Assembly (NCBI GenBank): GCA_964449285.1
Contig: CAYUZX010000007.1
Coordinates: forward strand, 1 to 64,000
Direction: 5' to 3'
Source: QYOJ01 sp964449285
GTDB lineage: Bacteria; Bacteroidota; Bacteroidia; Bacteroidales; FEN-979
DNA length: 64,000 nt
The first letter of the stretch is position 1. Each line of letters starts with the position of its first letter. The notes beneath the pieces are model-generated. The model was not told where the DNA came from, did no database searches, and worked only from the letters and a program-made list of their open reading frames with translations. The position numbers and the translations under genes were made by a program. Positions 1 through 8,119 of the stretch are shown piece by piece.

Positions 1-44
1 CTCAACCGAACAATCCTTATAGAACGATTAAGCAAAGACTAAGG

Positions 45-88
45 GAAAGACGAAGGAAAGACGAACGAAAGACGAAGGAAAGACGAAG
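45..88. repeat. 11-bp tandem repeat, four copies
   Basis: Four head-to-tail copies of the 11-bp unit GAAAGACGAAG lie here; the second ends in C instead of G. A further degenerate copy sits just upstream (about 33-44). The array lies directly downstream of the 3' end of the serine hydrolase gene. It resembles the other short tandem repeats in spacers of this window (8 bp at 37306, 7 bp at several sites). Function is unknown. Confidence 0.85.
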
Positions 89-93
89 CGATA

Positions 94-1161
94 TTAAACC
101 GCTGCCGGAATAATATAATTCACAATGACATCCATGGTCTGATACCACTGTTCTCCGCAGGTTGCATCGGGAACGCCAGAGATGGTATTTGATGCTACGA
201 CCACCATTTCCAAAGCCGGAAGGATGACGATGAATTGCCCTCCATACCCGTTAGCGAAAAAATAATCGACGCCATTCGTTCTCCCTGTCCACCAGAACAA
301 ACCATAACCGTTCTGGAAAGGGACAATGTCGCCAGTCTCAATATGCGAACGGGTTGCCTGTTCGATCCAGGAGGCCGAAACAATCTGCTGGCTTTCATAA
401 AATCCGTTATCCAGGATCATCTGACCGAATTTAAGCATGGTCAACGGGGTTATTTTCAGCCGTACGCCACCAAAATTGTATCCCCGGTTATCCGCTGTCC
501 AACTGTACGCCTCAATCCCTAACGGTTCAAAAAGGTTCTCCACGGCAAATTCCAGCGCCGTCATTCCCGTTGCTTCCGTCAACACAACAGATACCAGATG
601 AGCGGTCCCGTCGCTATAATTGAACTGGGTTCCCGGAGTGTAGGTCATCTCCTTATCCAGGATATAATTGATATGATCTGCGGAATGATAATACCAATCC
701 ACAAATTCAGATTCGCCACCCAACTCTTTCCACGGTATCCCGGCGCTCATGCGCAGCATATTGTATAATGAAATGGCTGCTTTGTCTTCAGGCAAATTGT
801 ATACAGAGGAATCGATGAATTCGCCAAGCATTTGATCCAGGCCTGTTATATAGCCCTTATCAATCGCTATCCCAATCAGGGTTGACGTAAAACTTTTCGT
901 TACAGACATCACATCATGTAGATCATCCTGCGCATTTGTTGCAAAATAGACTTCAGATATCAGTACATTGTTTCTGGCTACCAGCAAACTTCTCAAATTT
1001 CTGATCTCTCCAGCCCGGACATATGCCTCCGAAAGTGTTTGTTCGTTGATGTTGTTCTCACTTGCCAGCGGAAAACTGTAAGCCTTTTCCTCTTTCTTCC
1101 TGCAGCCTGTGACAATAAAAAGTACAAAAAGAAATGCAATGATCGGACGTAACTTTCTCAT
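94..1161 (-). CDS. Serine hydrolase lipoprotein, class C beta-lactamase/PBP-like fold
   Basis: This 355-aa protein has an N-terminal hydrophobic segment ending in a lipobox, with Cys20 as the predicted lipidation site, so it should be anchored on the periplasmic side or the surface. The penicillin-binding SxxK motif is Ser86-Val-Thr-Lys89. The usual YxN motif appears as Tyr182-Ser-Asp184, and the third motif region reads NGYGG near residues 304-308. The family (Pfam Beta-lactamase) includes esterases, D-amino-acid peptidases and beta-lactamases, so the substrate cannot be predicted and resistance should not be assumed. It stands alone on the minus strand, 64 bp from the end of the nickel transporter-like gene, and has no clear link to the hydrogenase island. 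Confidence 0.85.
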   Translation of the reverse strand: MRKLRPIIAFLFVLFIVTGCRKKEEKAYSFPLASENNINEQTLSEAYVRAGEIRNLRSLLVARNNVLISEVYFATNAQDDLHDVMSVTKSFTSTLIGIAIDKGYITGLDQMLGEFIDSSVYNLPEDKAAISLYNMLRMSAGIPWKELGGESEFVDWYYHSADHINYILDKEMTYTPGTQFNYSDGTAHLVSVVLTEATGMTALEFAVENLFEPLGIEAYSWTADNRGYNFGGVRLKITPLTMLKFGQMILDNGFYESQQIVSASWIEQATRSHIETGDIVPFQNGYGLFWWTGRTNGVDYFFANGYGGQFIVILPALEMVVVASNTISGVPDATCGEQWYQTMDVIVNYIIPAAV

Positions 1162-1225
1162 ACCCCCAAAGTTAATAAATTTTTTCTTTCTTCCTTCTTC
1201 CCTTTATCCCGGAAACCTCAAACTA

Positions 1226-1939
1226 TCATGCAGGGATCACAAGCCATATGACCCCGATTGCGATGGCAGCGACACCTCCTGCAAATGATATCCAGGTCAG
1301 CATTTTATAGCGTCGGGAGGCTTCAAGTTTGTGTGCTATGATGCCCATGGTACACGTAAAGGCGATCATGGTCAGGATGGTACCCGCTCCAAAAGCAGAC
1401 AGATAAATAACTGGTTCCATTGTGCCCGGAAGAACCAGTGTAGGCAGCACAGCGAGCAGGTGACTGAATCCGGCCAGCCCGTGAAGGACTCCGATGCCCA
1501 GGGTTGTCCATACCGTTTGCTTAACCTTGACAGCATGTTCATGATCATGCGCTTGCAGATCAGAATGGTCATGCTTGTGTATATGAATAACCACCTCGGG
1601 ATCGGTGTGTATATGCGGATGTGCGTGCTTTTTAAGCGGAGATTTAATATAAATCCTGGCAATGGCCCATCCGCCGATTAAAATGAGCATAATCCCGACA
1701 ATCCGTTCGCTGTTGGCGGAAATGACCTCTACCGGAAAATATTCCTTAAAGAGGATGAAGAGTACCCCCAGCATAAGCGCTCCAATAGTATGTCCAAAAC
1801 CCCATGAACAACCTATGATCCAAGCCCTTTTCTGGAAATTGATGGAAAATGGAGTGACAGCAGCAAGGTGGTCAGGACCGGTAAGGACATGAGTGGACCC
1901 TGCGAAGAAACCGGTGAGAAAAATCAGCATATCGTTCAA
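1226..1939 (-). CDS. Putative nickel/cobalt transporter (UreH/NicO-like), His-rich
   Basis: This is a 237-aa polytopic membrane protein with about six hydrophobic helices. The first helix carries His17 followed by a PDH motif (Pro22-Asp23-His24), reminiscent of the HxxxxDH signature of nickel/cobalt transporters. A histidine-rich loop at about residues 104-136 separates the two helical halves and probably binds metal. The second half has further helix histidines (VLHGLAGFSH, about 153-162). The gene lies beside the [NiFe] hydrogenase operon and the hyp genes, which supports nickel as substrate. That is inference: UreH-like and sulfite-exporter-like families share this topology, and the direction of transport cannot be read from the sequence. 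It is divergent from the small membrane protein gene at 2084, across a 144-bp AT-rich spacer. Confidence 0.7.
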   Translation of the reverse strand: MNDMLIFLTGFFAGSTHVLTGPDHLAAVTPFSINFQKRAWIIGCSWGFGHTIGALMLGVLFILFKEYFPVEVISANSERIVGIMLILIGGWAIARIYIKSPLKKHAHPHIHTDPEVVIHIHKHDHSDLQAHDHEHAVKVKQTVWTTLGIGVLHGLAGFSHLLAVLPTLVLPGTMEPVIYLSAFGAGTILTMIAFTCTMGIIAHKLEASRRYKMLTWISFAGGVAAIAIGVIWLVIPA

Positions 1940-2083
1940 TAATGGTTAGGAAATATAGAATTTAAAATTCGTCAATTCGTGAATGAAAAGTACTGAAAAA
2001 TTTATTAAATTTACTGATTAATAGATTAAGAAAAAGAACTATTTATTAGCATCTTCCCAAAATCTTTTATAAAAATTTTCAGA

Positions 2084-2479
2084 ATGAATATCAAAGCCAT
2101 ATTAGTCTGGTCATTATGGTTGATTGCCCTTCATTCCATTGGGTTTGGACTCGCCTTAATCATTTTTCCGTGCAGTGTTCTGGAGTTTTTCGGATTCACC
2201 ATTTCGCAGAAGTTTTTTGCTACGCAGGGGGGTGTTTTTCATCTGATCATCAGTTTTGTATATATTCGGGCGGCATTGGATCTTGAACATTCAAAAGATC
2301 TGATTATACTTGCCTGCATAACAAAGTTCTCTGCAACGATTTTCCTCTTTTCATATTACATCTTCGGAACACGACTAATTGTGATTTTGTTTTCAGGATT
2401 CATGGATTTTATCATGGGGATTGCTATTTTGATTTTTTACTTGTTATTCAGGAAATCTTCGGACATGATACATGAATAA
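2084..2479 (+). CDS. Small four-helix membrane protein, unknown function
   Basis: I do not recognise this 131-aa protein. It has four hydrophobic segments (roughly residues 8-30, 45-63, 72-95 and 100-122), almost no polar loops and a short charged C-terminus, so it is an inner-membrane protein. It starts with ATG and ends 29 bp before the epimerase-[FeFe] hydrogenase fusion gene on the same strand, so the two are probably co-transcribed. It has no cysteine cluster or heme-like His pair that would suggest electron transfer. A membrane anchor or accessory for the downstream protein is possible but not shown. Confidence 0.7.
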   Translation: MNIKAILVWSLWLIALHSIGFGLALIIFPCSVLEFFGFTISQKFFATQGGVFHLIISFVYIRAALDLEHSKDLIILACITKFSATIFLFSYYIFGTRLIVILFSGFMDFIMGIAILIFYLLFRKSSDMIHE

Positions 2480-2508
2480 TTTCCTGTACTCAGAAACTCC
2501 ATCCAGCT

Positions 2509-5500
2509 ATGCAACCACAACTTCCTTCCATCATCATCACCGGAGCATCAGGGTTTATTGGTCGCTCTTTCCTTGATCATGTTAAAGATCATTTCGTTAT
2601 TTTCGCTATCGCCCGAAGATCTTCCACCGAAGCCAAGATTCCCAAGCATGAAAACATCCACTGGATCCAGTGGGATATTGCCCAGACTGCCCCGATGGTG
2701 AATGTTGTAAAAAAGATCCAGCTTCAGGGGGGCGCTGATTTTTTATTGCATCTGGCAGCTTTTTATGATTTTAATTATTCTGACAATGCAGCTTATCGAT
2801 TAACAAATATTGAAGGAACCAAGAATATCATCGAAGTCGCTAAACAACTTAAAATAAAACGGCTAATTTTTGCAAGTTCGCTGGCTGCCTGCAACTTCCC
2901 TCCCAAAGGTTTATCCGTTACTGAAAAATCCCTTCCTGATGCCAACTTTGCCTATGCAAAAACTAAGAAAGCGGGAGAAGAGATGCTTCGGGCGAGTGTA
3001 AAAGACTTCCCTGTTTCAATCGTACGTTTTGCTGCCGTTTTCAGCGACTGGTGTGAGTATCCGCCGTTGTATAAGTTCCTGGAAACCTGGCTTTCACGAA
3101 AATACGATTCGAGAATCCTGGGTGGGAAAGGTGAATCAGCTGTTTCGTATGTACATATTAATGATCTTGTGAAGCTTTTGCTAAACATTATTCAGCAAAG
3201 CCATCGATTGCCTCCCTTTGACATTTATTCTGCAAGCCCCGACGGCAGCACATCTCACAGGGAATTATTCGAAATTGCAACAAAAGATTTTTTCGGGGAA
3301 GCGGTAAAACCTGTTTTCATTCCAAAAATCCTTGCTTATCCGGGCATTTTTTTCAGAATATTACTGGGGAAACTTCATATTACACCTCCTCCGTTCGAAC
3401 GGTTCTGGATGCTGAATTATGTCGACCTTAAGCTGAATGTAGATTCAACATATACAAAAAAAGTATTGAATTGGGAACCTTCTCAGCGATACCAGGTTGA
3501 AAGAAGGTTAATTTTCCTCCTTACCCGAATGAAGAGTAACCCGGCTGAATGGTATGCAAAGAATGAAACTGCATTAAAACATATTTCCTTCAGAACAAAC
3601 TTATTGATCTACGAATACATGATGGCAAACAAGGAGAAAATTCTTCCTCAGATTACCTCCAGCATGCTTTCACGTGAAAGTTCAGAACTGTTTTTTCGCT
3701 ACCAACAAATGGACCTGAATGAACTGTTTATCATTTTAAACATTTTGTTTGATGTTCTGGCATCAACAGTTCTGAATGCCGATCGCAGCCTGATGATCAA
3801 TTATATTCATGATATTGCCCAAGTCCGCTATCAGAATGGTTTCACTTCGAAAGAGATAACTTCCACATTTGCTCTTTTCAATGACATCATAACCTCTCAG
3901 CTGATGTCAGAAAAGAATCGGATGTTCTCTAAGCAGGAAATATACGATCATATTGGACTGACACTTCAATTAGCCCAGGATGAAATTGATGAAAGATTTG
4001 AATTCTTAATTCAAGATGATGCACAGGAGTTGGGTATTAAAAAGATTGAGCTTAAAATTGATGGATTGACCGTCAAAGTAGAGGAGGGCACATCAGTGCT
4101 GAATGCAGCAAAGGCGTTAAACATCCATATTCCAACCTTATGTTATCACAAGGATTTAAAAATTGCGGGCAACTGCCGGGTTTGCCTTGTTGAAATAGCC
4201 GGAACAAACCAACTGGTTGCTTCATGTGCTACCCCGGCAGAAGAAGGAATGGAAGTTCAAACGAACAGTCTTAAGGTACGTTCAGCGAGAAGGACCATCA
4301 TAGAATTACTGTTGACTGAGCATAATACAGAGTGTACAAATTGCTATAAAAACGGGAAATGTGAGCTTCAGTTCCTGGCATCCGAATTTAAAATTATTCA
4401 TCCAACTTACCTCCATCTGTTACATGAAAAGAAGGGCATACTCGATTCACTCTCTCCGGCTATTATCAAAGATGATTCGAAATGTATTCGTTGTCAGCGT
4501 TGTGTTCGGACCTGTTCCGAACTTCAGGGTGTGGGAGCTGTTGGAGTTGCATTTAAAGGAAGTCATACAAAAATTTCAACGTTCTTTGGTCGTCCTCTGT
4601 TTGAAGTAATCTGTACCAATTGCGGGCAATGCATCGATCGTTGTCCAACCGGCGCTTTAGTTGAGAGGACTTACATTGAAGAGGTATGGAATGCCATTTT
4701 TGATCCGTCCAAACATGTGATCGTACAAACCGCTCCGGCTGTTCGAATCGCTATTGGAGAAGACCTGGGATTTGAACCCGGAAAACGAATTACCGGGAAA
4801 TTGGTTTCAGCCCTTCGCAGGCTCGGTTTTGATTCTGTACTTGACACCGCTTTTTCGGCAGACCTGACTGCAGTAGAGGAGGGCGCTGAATTCCTGGAAA
4901 GATTGAGACGCAGATACGTTGAACAGGACAAATCAGTAAAACTTCCTATGACCACCTCCTGCTCCCCGGGTTGGATTAAGTTTATTGAACATCTTTTCCC
5001 GGAATTCCTGGATCATGTTTCGACCTGTAAATCTCCACAGCAGATGTTTGGTGTACTTGCCAAAACCTATTATGCAGAGCGTCTTGGCCTGGAACCTAAA
5101 AATATAGTCACCGTTTCAATTATGCCATGTACAGCAAAGAAATTCGAAGCAGATCGTCCTGAGATGCATACAAGCGGTTATAAGGATGTGGATTATGTTT
5201 TAACCACCCGGGAACTGGCGATTATGATCATCCAGGCGGGAATTGATTTCAAAACTCTTTTAAATGATCATTACGATCGGTTGATGGGAAAGTCGACGGG
5301 AGCCGGAGTGATTTTCGGAGCCACCGGTGGCGTGATGGAAGCTACAATTCGTACCATTTATGAAAAAATAACAGGGAGGGAGATTCCTTTGTATAGCCTG
5401 ATCATGATGCCAGTAAGAGGGGCAGAAGGAATCAGAGAGGCATCTCTGGTTATTGAAGGGACTCTTCCCGAATGGAAGTTCCTGGAAGGATTTACGCTGA

Positions 5501-5823
5501 AGATGGCAGTTGCCCAAGGTCTTGCCGATGCGAAAACACTTATGCAAACAGTTAAAGAAAATAAAACTGACTATCACTTCATTGAAATCATGGCCTGTCC
5601 TGGAGGATGCCTTGGCGGAGGAGGCCAACCGATTCCTACAAATCCTGAAATACGGGAAAAACGGATCCAGGCTTTATTTGCCGAGGAGATGGCAATGGGA
5701 ATACATAAAGCTCATGAAAATCCTGAACTGATTGAACTATATGATACTTTTCTTGGCAAACCGTTGAGTAGAAAAGCACATGAGCTGCTTCATACTCAAT
5801 ACTTTTCCAGAAAAGTTTTTTGA
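2509..5823 (+). CDS. Fusion of NAD-epimerase-like SDR, helical domain and [FeFe] hydrogenase
   Basis: One uninterrupted 1104-codon frame. Residues 1-340 are an extended SDR with the nucleotide motif G12xxG15xxG18 and the catalytic pair Tyr149/Lys153. Residues 350-505 are all-helical, with a pattern that recalls the RsbRD N-terminal sensor domain (weak call). Residues 512-600 form a plant-type [2Fe-2S] ferredoxin (C545, C556, C559, C573). A His-Cys3 cluster follows (H605, C609, C612, C618), then two [4Fe-4S] motifs (C659-C669 and C702-C712). The H-cluster domain has L1 TSCSPGW (C818), L2 MPCTAKK (C874) and L3 MACPGGC (C1030, C1034). A small-subunit-like tail ends at 1104. The hydrogenase part resembles the NADH/ferredoxin-linked catalytic subunits. 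HydE, HydF and HydG maturases are not in the window. It is convergent with the [NiFe] operon. I know of no described hydrogenase with an N-terminal epimerase domain. Confidence 0.88.
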   Translation: MQPQLPSIIITGASGFIGRSFLDHVKDHFVIFAIARRSSTEAKIPKHENIHWIQWDIAQTAPMVNVVKKIQLQGGADFLLHLAAFYDFNYSDNAAYRLTNIEGTKNIIEVAKQLKIKRLIFASSLAACNFPPKGLSVTEKSLPDANFAYAKTKKAGEEMLRASVKDFPVSIVRFAAVFSDWCEYPPLYKFLETWLSRKYDSRILGGKGESAVSYVHINDLVKLLLNIIQQSHRLPPFDIYSASPDGSTSHRELFEIATKDFFGEAVKPVFIPKILAYPGIFFRILLGKLHITPPPFERFWMLNYVDLKLNVDSTYTKKVLNWEPSQRYQVERRLIFLLTRMKSNPAEWYAKNETALKHISFRTNLLIYEYMMANKEKILPQITSSMLSRESSELFFRYQQMDLNELFIILNILFDVLASTVLNADRSLMINYIHDIAQVRYQNGFTSKEITSTFALFNDIITSQLMSEKNRMFSKQEIYDHIGLTLQLAQDEIDERFEFLIQDDAQELGIKKIELKIDGLTVKVEEGTSVLNAAKALNIHIPTLCYHKDLKIAGNCRVCLVEIAGTNQLVASCATPAEEGMEVQTNSLKVRSARRTIIELLLTEHNTECTNCYKNGKCELQFLASEFKIIHPTYLHLLHEKKGILDSLSPAIIKDDSKCIRCQRCVRTCSELQGVGAVGVAFKGSHTKISTFFGRPLFEVICTNCGQCIDRCPTGALVERTYIEEVWNAIFDPSKHVIVQTAPAVRIAIGEDLGFEPGKRITGKLVSALRRLGFDSVLDTAFSADLTAVEEGAEFLERLRRRYVEQDKSVKLPMTTSCSPGWIKFIEHLFPEFLDHVSTCKSPQQMFGVLAKTYYAERLGLEPKNIVTVSIMPCTAKKFEADRPEMHTSGYKDVDYVLTTRELAIMIIQAGIDFKTLLNDHYDRLMGKSTGAGVIFGATGGVMEATIRTIYEKITGREIPLYSLIMMPVRGAEGIREASLVIEGTLPEWKFLEGFTLKMAVAQGLADAKTLMQTVKENKTDYHFIEIMACPGGCLGGGGQPIPTNPEIREKRIQALFAEEMAMGIHKAHENPELIELYDTFLGKPLSRKAHELLHTQYFSRKVF

Positions 5824-5846
5824 TCCCTTTCGAACAACTATTCAAG

Positions 5847-6365
5847 TTAACCGATTCTGCCCATCATTGGAACAGATATGAACTCCTCCAGCATATTCTG
5901 AACCTTGGAAAGAATCTCAGGATAGCGTTTCTGAATAACCGGTGAGAAGAAGTTACTGAATTCTCTGTCTTCCACAATTTCTATTGCAATGATAGTAATG
6001 GTGGAAGGGACTTTCATGCCTGTCAGCCTCCCAAGTTCAAGGGCTGTCAGGAAATTGATATCATGAAGGTTCGATAAATGAAGGGTTTCCTTGAAATCAT
6101 CCGGGGTATAACAATAGACGGTACCAGGGTCGTTTTTCAATGTTCTTATTGCATCGATGATGAAAACAGCATCAAAATCCTCCATTATTTCCAGCAATTC
6201 AAGACCTCCAAGCGAAACACTCTGATAGGAGACATGAGTTGGAAACCGGCTTTTATCAAGGTTCTGAACCAGTTTTGGGCCAATGCCATCATCCGTAAGA
6301 ATTTCATTCCCAATTCCAAGGATTAAAACAGATTCAGAGTGAATCGCTGATTTTGTCACTATCAT
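5847..6365 (-). CDS. [NiFe] hydrogenase maturation endopeptidase (HycI/HyaD family)
   Basis: This 172-aa protein is about the family length. It has the N-terminal motif G17-I-G-N20 followed by LTDDGIG, and candidate nickel-sensing ligands Glu21, Asp71 and His101, matching the three metal ligands known in HybD/HycI. The family removes the C-terminal extension of the large subunit after nickel insertion. The MvhA protein of the same operon ends with such a removable tail of about 26 residues after its second CxxC motif, so it is the likely substrate. This is the last gene of the ten-gene minus-strand operon, 5 bp downstream of the type I HdrA gene. It ends 23 bp from the convergent [FeFe] hydrogenase fusion. 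Confidence 0.9.
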   Translation of the reverse strand: MIVTKSAIHSESVLILGIGNEILTDDGIGPKLVQNLDKSRFPTHVSYQSVSLGGLELLEIMEDFDAVFIIDAIRTLKNDPGTVYCYTPDDFKETLHLSNLHDINFLTALELGRLTGMKVPSTITIIAIEIVEDREFSNFFSPVIQKRYPEILSKVQNMLEEFISVPMMGRIG

Positions 6366-6370
6366 GTAGA

Positions 6371-8101
6371 TTAAGTTAATACTCCTTCAACGACAGCCAT
6401 AAGCTGGTTATCTGTAAAGTGACGGCCCTTGATAGCGCCCGATGGGCAACTCGCAACGCATACCCCGCAGGCTTTACAGAGAGCGCTGATGACATGGCTC
6501 TGAAACTTTTCCGTGTCGAACTCGATAGCGCTGTATGGGCATAGATTGTTGCAAATCCTGCAACCACAACAAATATTCTCGTTCACTTCAGAATAAACGG
6601 CATCAACATCTATTTTCCCCTTGGATATTTTACCAAGAATCCGTGCTGCAGCAGCTCTTGCCTGGGCTACTGTATCAGGAATATCCTTTGGAGCTGCACA
6701 GGTGCCGGCTATATAAATACCATCTGTGGTAGTTGCAACAGGATCAAGTTTGGGATGGCTTTCCATAAACCAGCCATCTTTGTCCTGAGAGATGTTCACC
6801 AGCCTGGCGATTTCTGCAGAATCTTCCCGTGCTTCCATCCCTACCATTAATATTACCAGGTCGGCGGGGATTTCAATCAACTCGCCCGATAATTTTTCAT
6901 TCACTTCGATCAGCATTCCGCAGTTGTCTTTCGGTCCTGCCTGACGGATTACAGGCCGGTCATTTTTTTCATACATCAGGAACAGGGTTTTGACTTCTGA
7001 AGTATGGGTATAGAAATCCTCATGTCCTTTACCGAAAGCATGCATGTCAATGTAAACATCTGACACGTAACATTCTGGACTTGCAGATTTAATCTCATGA
7101 GTATATTTCAGGGCAGTCATGCAGCAAACCCTTGAACAATAAGCATGAAATTCTTTACTCCGGCTCCCGACACAATGGATGATAGCTGCAAATTGGGGAA
7201 CGGTTCCCTCTTTCGTTTCGATACGTCCGTTACGGATCATTTTTTCGAATTCAAATGAGGTGATTACATTGGGGAGTTTCCCATACCCGTAGTGGGTAAT
7301 CCGGCTGGCATCAAACTCCTTATACCCGGTGCACACAATCACATTTCCAACCTGCCTGATAGCATTATCCTTTCCCAGTTTCATCTTGTTATTGGGAAAT
7401 TGAACGGTGGCTGTAAAATTTCCCAGATAGCCCTTGAGATCCGTTACTTTTGAACCCAGAAAGATCTCAATATTCTTGTTTGTCTTGACCCGGGTGATCC
7501 GTTCTGTCAACAGGTCGCGGGCAGAATTAAGATAAGGTGCTGTGAGATCAACACGGGCAATGTTCCCGCCGAGTTCATCCTGCTTTTCAACAAGTACAAC
7601 CTGATGCCCCGAGTCAGCCAGTTCCAGCGACGCAGTCAAACCTGCAATCCCTCCACCAATTACCAATGTTCGCGGATTCATCTCTACAAACATGTTTTCC
7701 AGGGATTCATGGAGTTCTACACGCTTGATGGCAGCTTTGGTCAGGGCTTTCGCCTTTTCGGTAGCCAATTCCGGATCGTCATGAACCCAGCTGCATTGTT
7801 CCCTTATGTTTGCCATTTCGAACAAATATTGGTTCAAACCAGCCGTTTGGAGAGCACGCCGGAAGGTACGTTCATGCATTCGCGGGCTGCAGGCTGCAAC
7901 CACGATCCGGTCCAGGTTATTTTCCACAATGTCCTGAACGATCATCTCCTGACCGGGATTTGAACACATATATTTGTAGGACCGGGCAAGGATAACATTC
8001 GGAAGCCCCGAAACAAAATCCCTGACCGATTCTACGTCTACGATTTTGGCTATATTGGTGCCGCACATGCAGATATAGACACCAATTCTGCAACTTTTCA
8101 T
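6371..8101 (-). CDS. HdrA-like FAD/Fe-S subunit, type I (second module; QmoA-like)
   Basis: A 576-aa HdrA-family flavoprotein. The N-terminal motif CxCG (C11, C13) and C46 resemble the HdrA N-terminal cluster region. The FAD-binding GGGIAGL lies at about 149-155. The HdrA cluster cysteines are C310, C322, C326 and C327, within HCVGS...YCSRVCC. Two C-terminal ferredoxin motifs are present (C511, C514, C517, C521 and C542, C545, C548, C552). In methanogens HdrA is the flavin site where electrons bifurcate; in sulfate reducers the related QmoA passes electrons to and from quinone. Here it is the distal member of the downstream type II-HdrCE-type I module, separated from its neighbours by 5 and 18 bp. 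It is paralogous to the gene at 14029-15750. The carriers it serves are inferred, not shown. Confidence 0.9.
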   Translation of the reverse strand: MKSCRIGVYICMCGTNIAKIVDVESVRDFVSGLPNVILARSYKYMCSNPGQEMIVQDIVENNLDRIVVAACSPRMHERTFRRALQTAGLNQYLFEMANIREQCSWVHDDPELATEKAKALTKAAIKRVELHESLENMFVEMNPRTLVIGGGIAGLTASLELADSGHQVVLVEKQDELGGNIARVDLTAPYLNSARDLLTERITRVKTNKNIEIFLGSKVTDLKGYLGNFTATVQFPNNKMKLGKDNAIRQVGNVIVCTGYKEFDASRITHYGYGKLPNVITSFEFEKMIRNGRIETKEGTVPQFAAIIHCVGSRSKEFHAYCSRVCCMTALKYTHEIKSASPECYVSDVYIDMHAFGKGHEDFYTHTSEVKTLFLMYEKNDRPVIRQAGPKDNCGMLIEVNEKLSGELIEIPADLVILMVGMEAREDSAEIARLVNISQDKDGWFMESHPKLDPVATTTDGIYIAGTCAAPKDIPDTVAQARAAAARILGKISKGKIDVDAVYSEVNENICCGCRICNNLCPYSAIEFDTEKFQSHVISALCKACGVCVASCPSGAIKGRHFTDNQLMAVVEGVLT

Positions 8102-8119
8102 GGTTCTTCTCTTTTAATT

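Noticed and set aside
1940..2083. Nickel/cobalt or cobalamin riboswitch before the transporter-like gene
   Set aside because: I could not find conserved riboswitch motifs in the short AT-rich spacer.
6078..6326. Plus-strand open frame opposite the endopeptidase gene
   Set aside because: It overlaps a gene with clear family motifs and has no start context.
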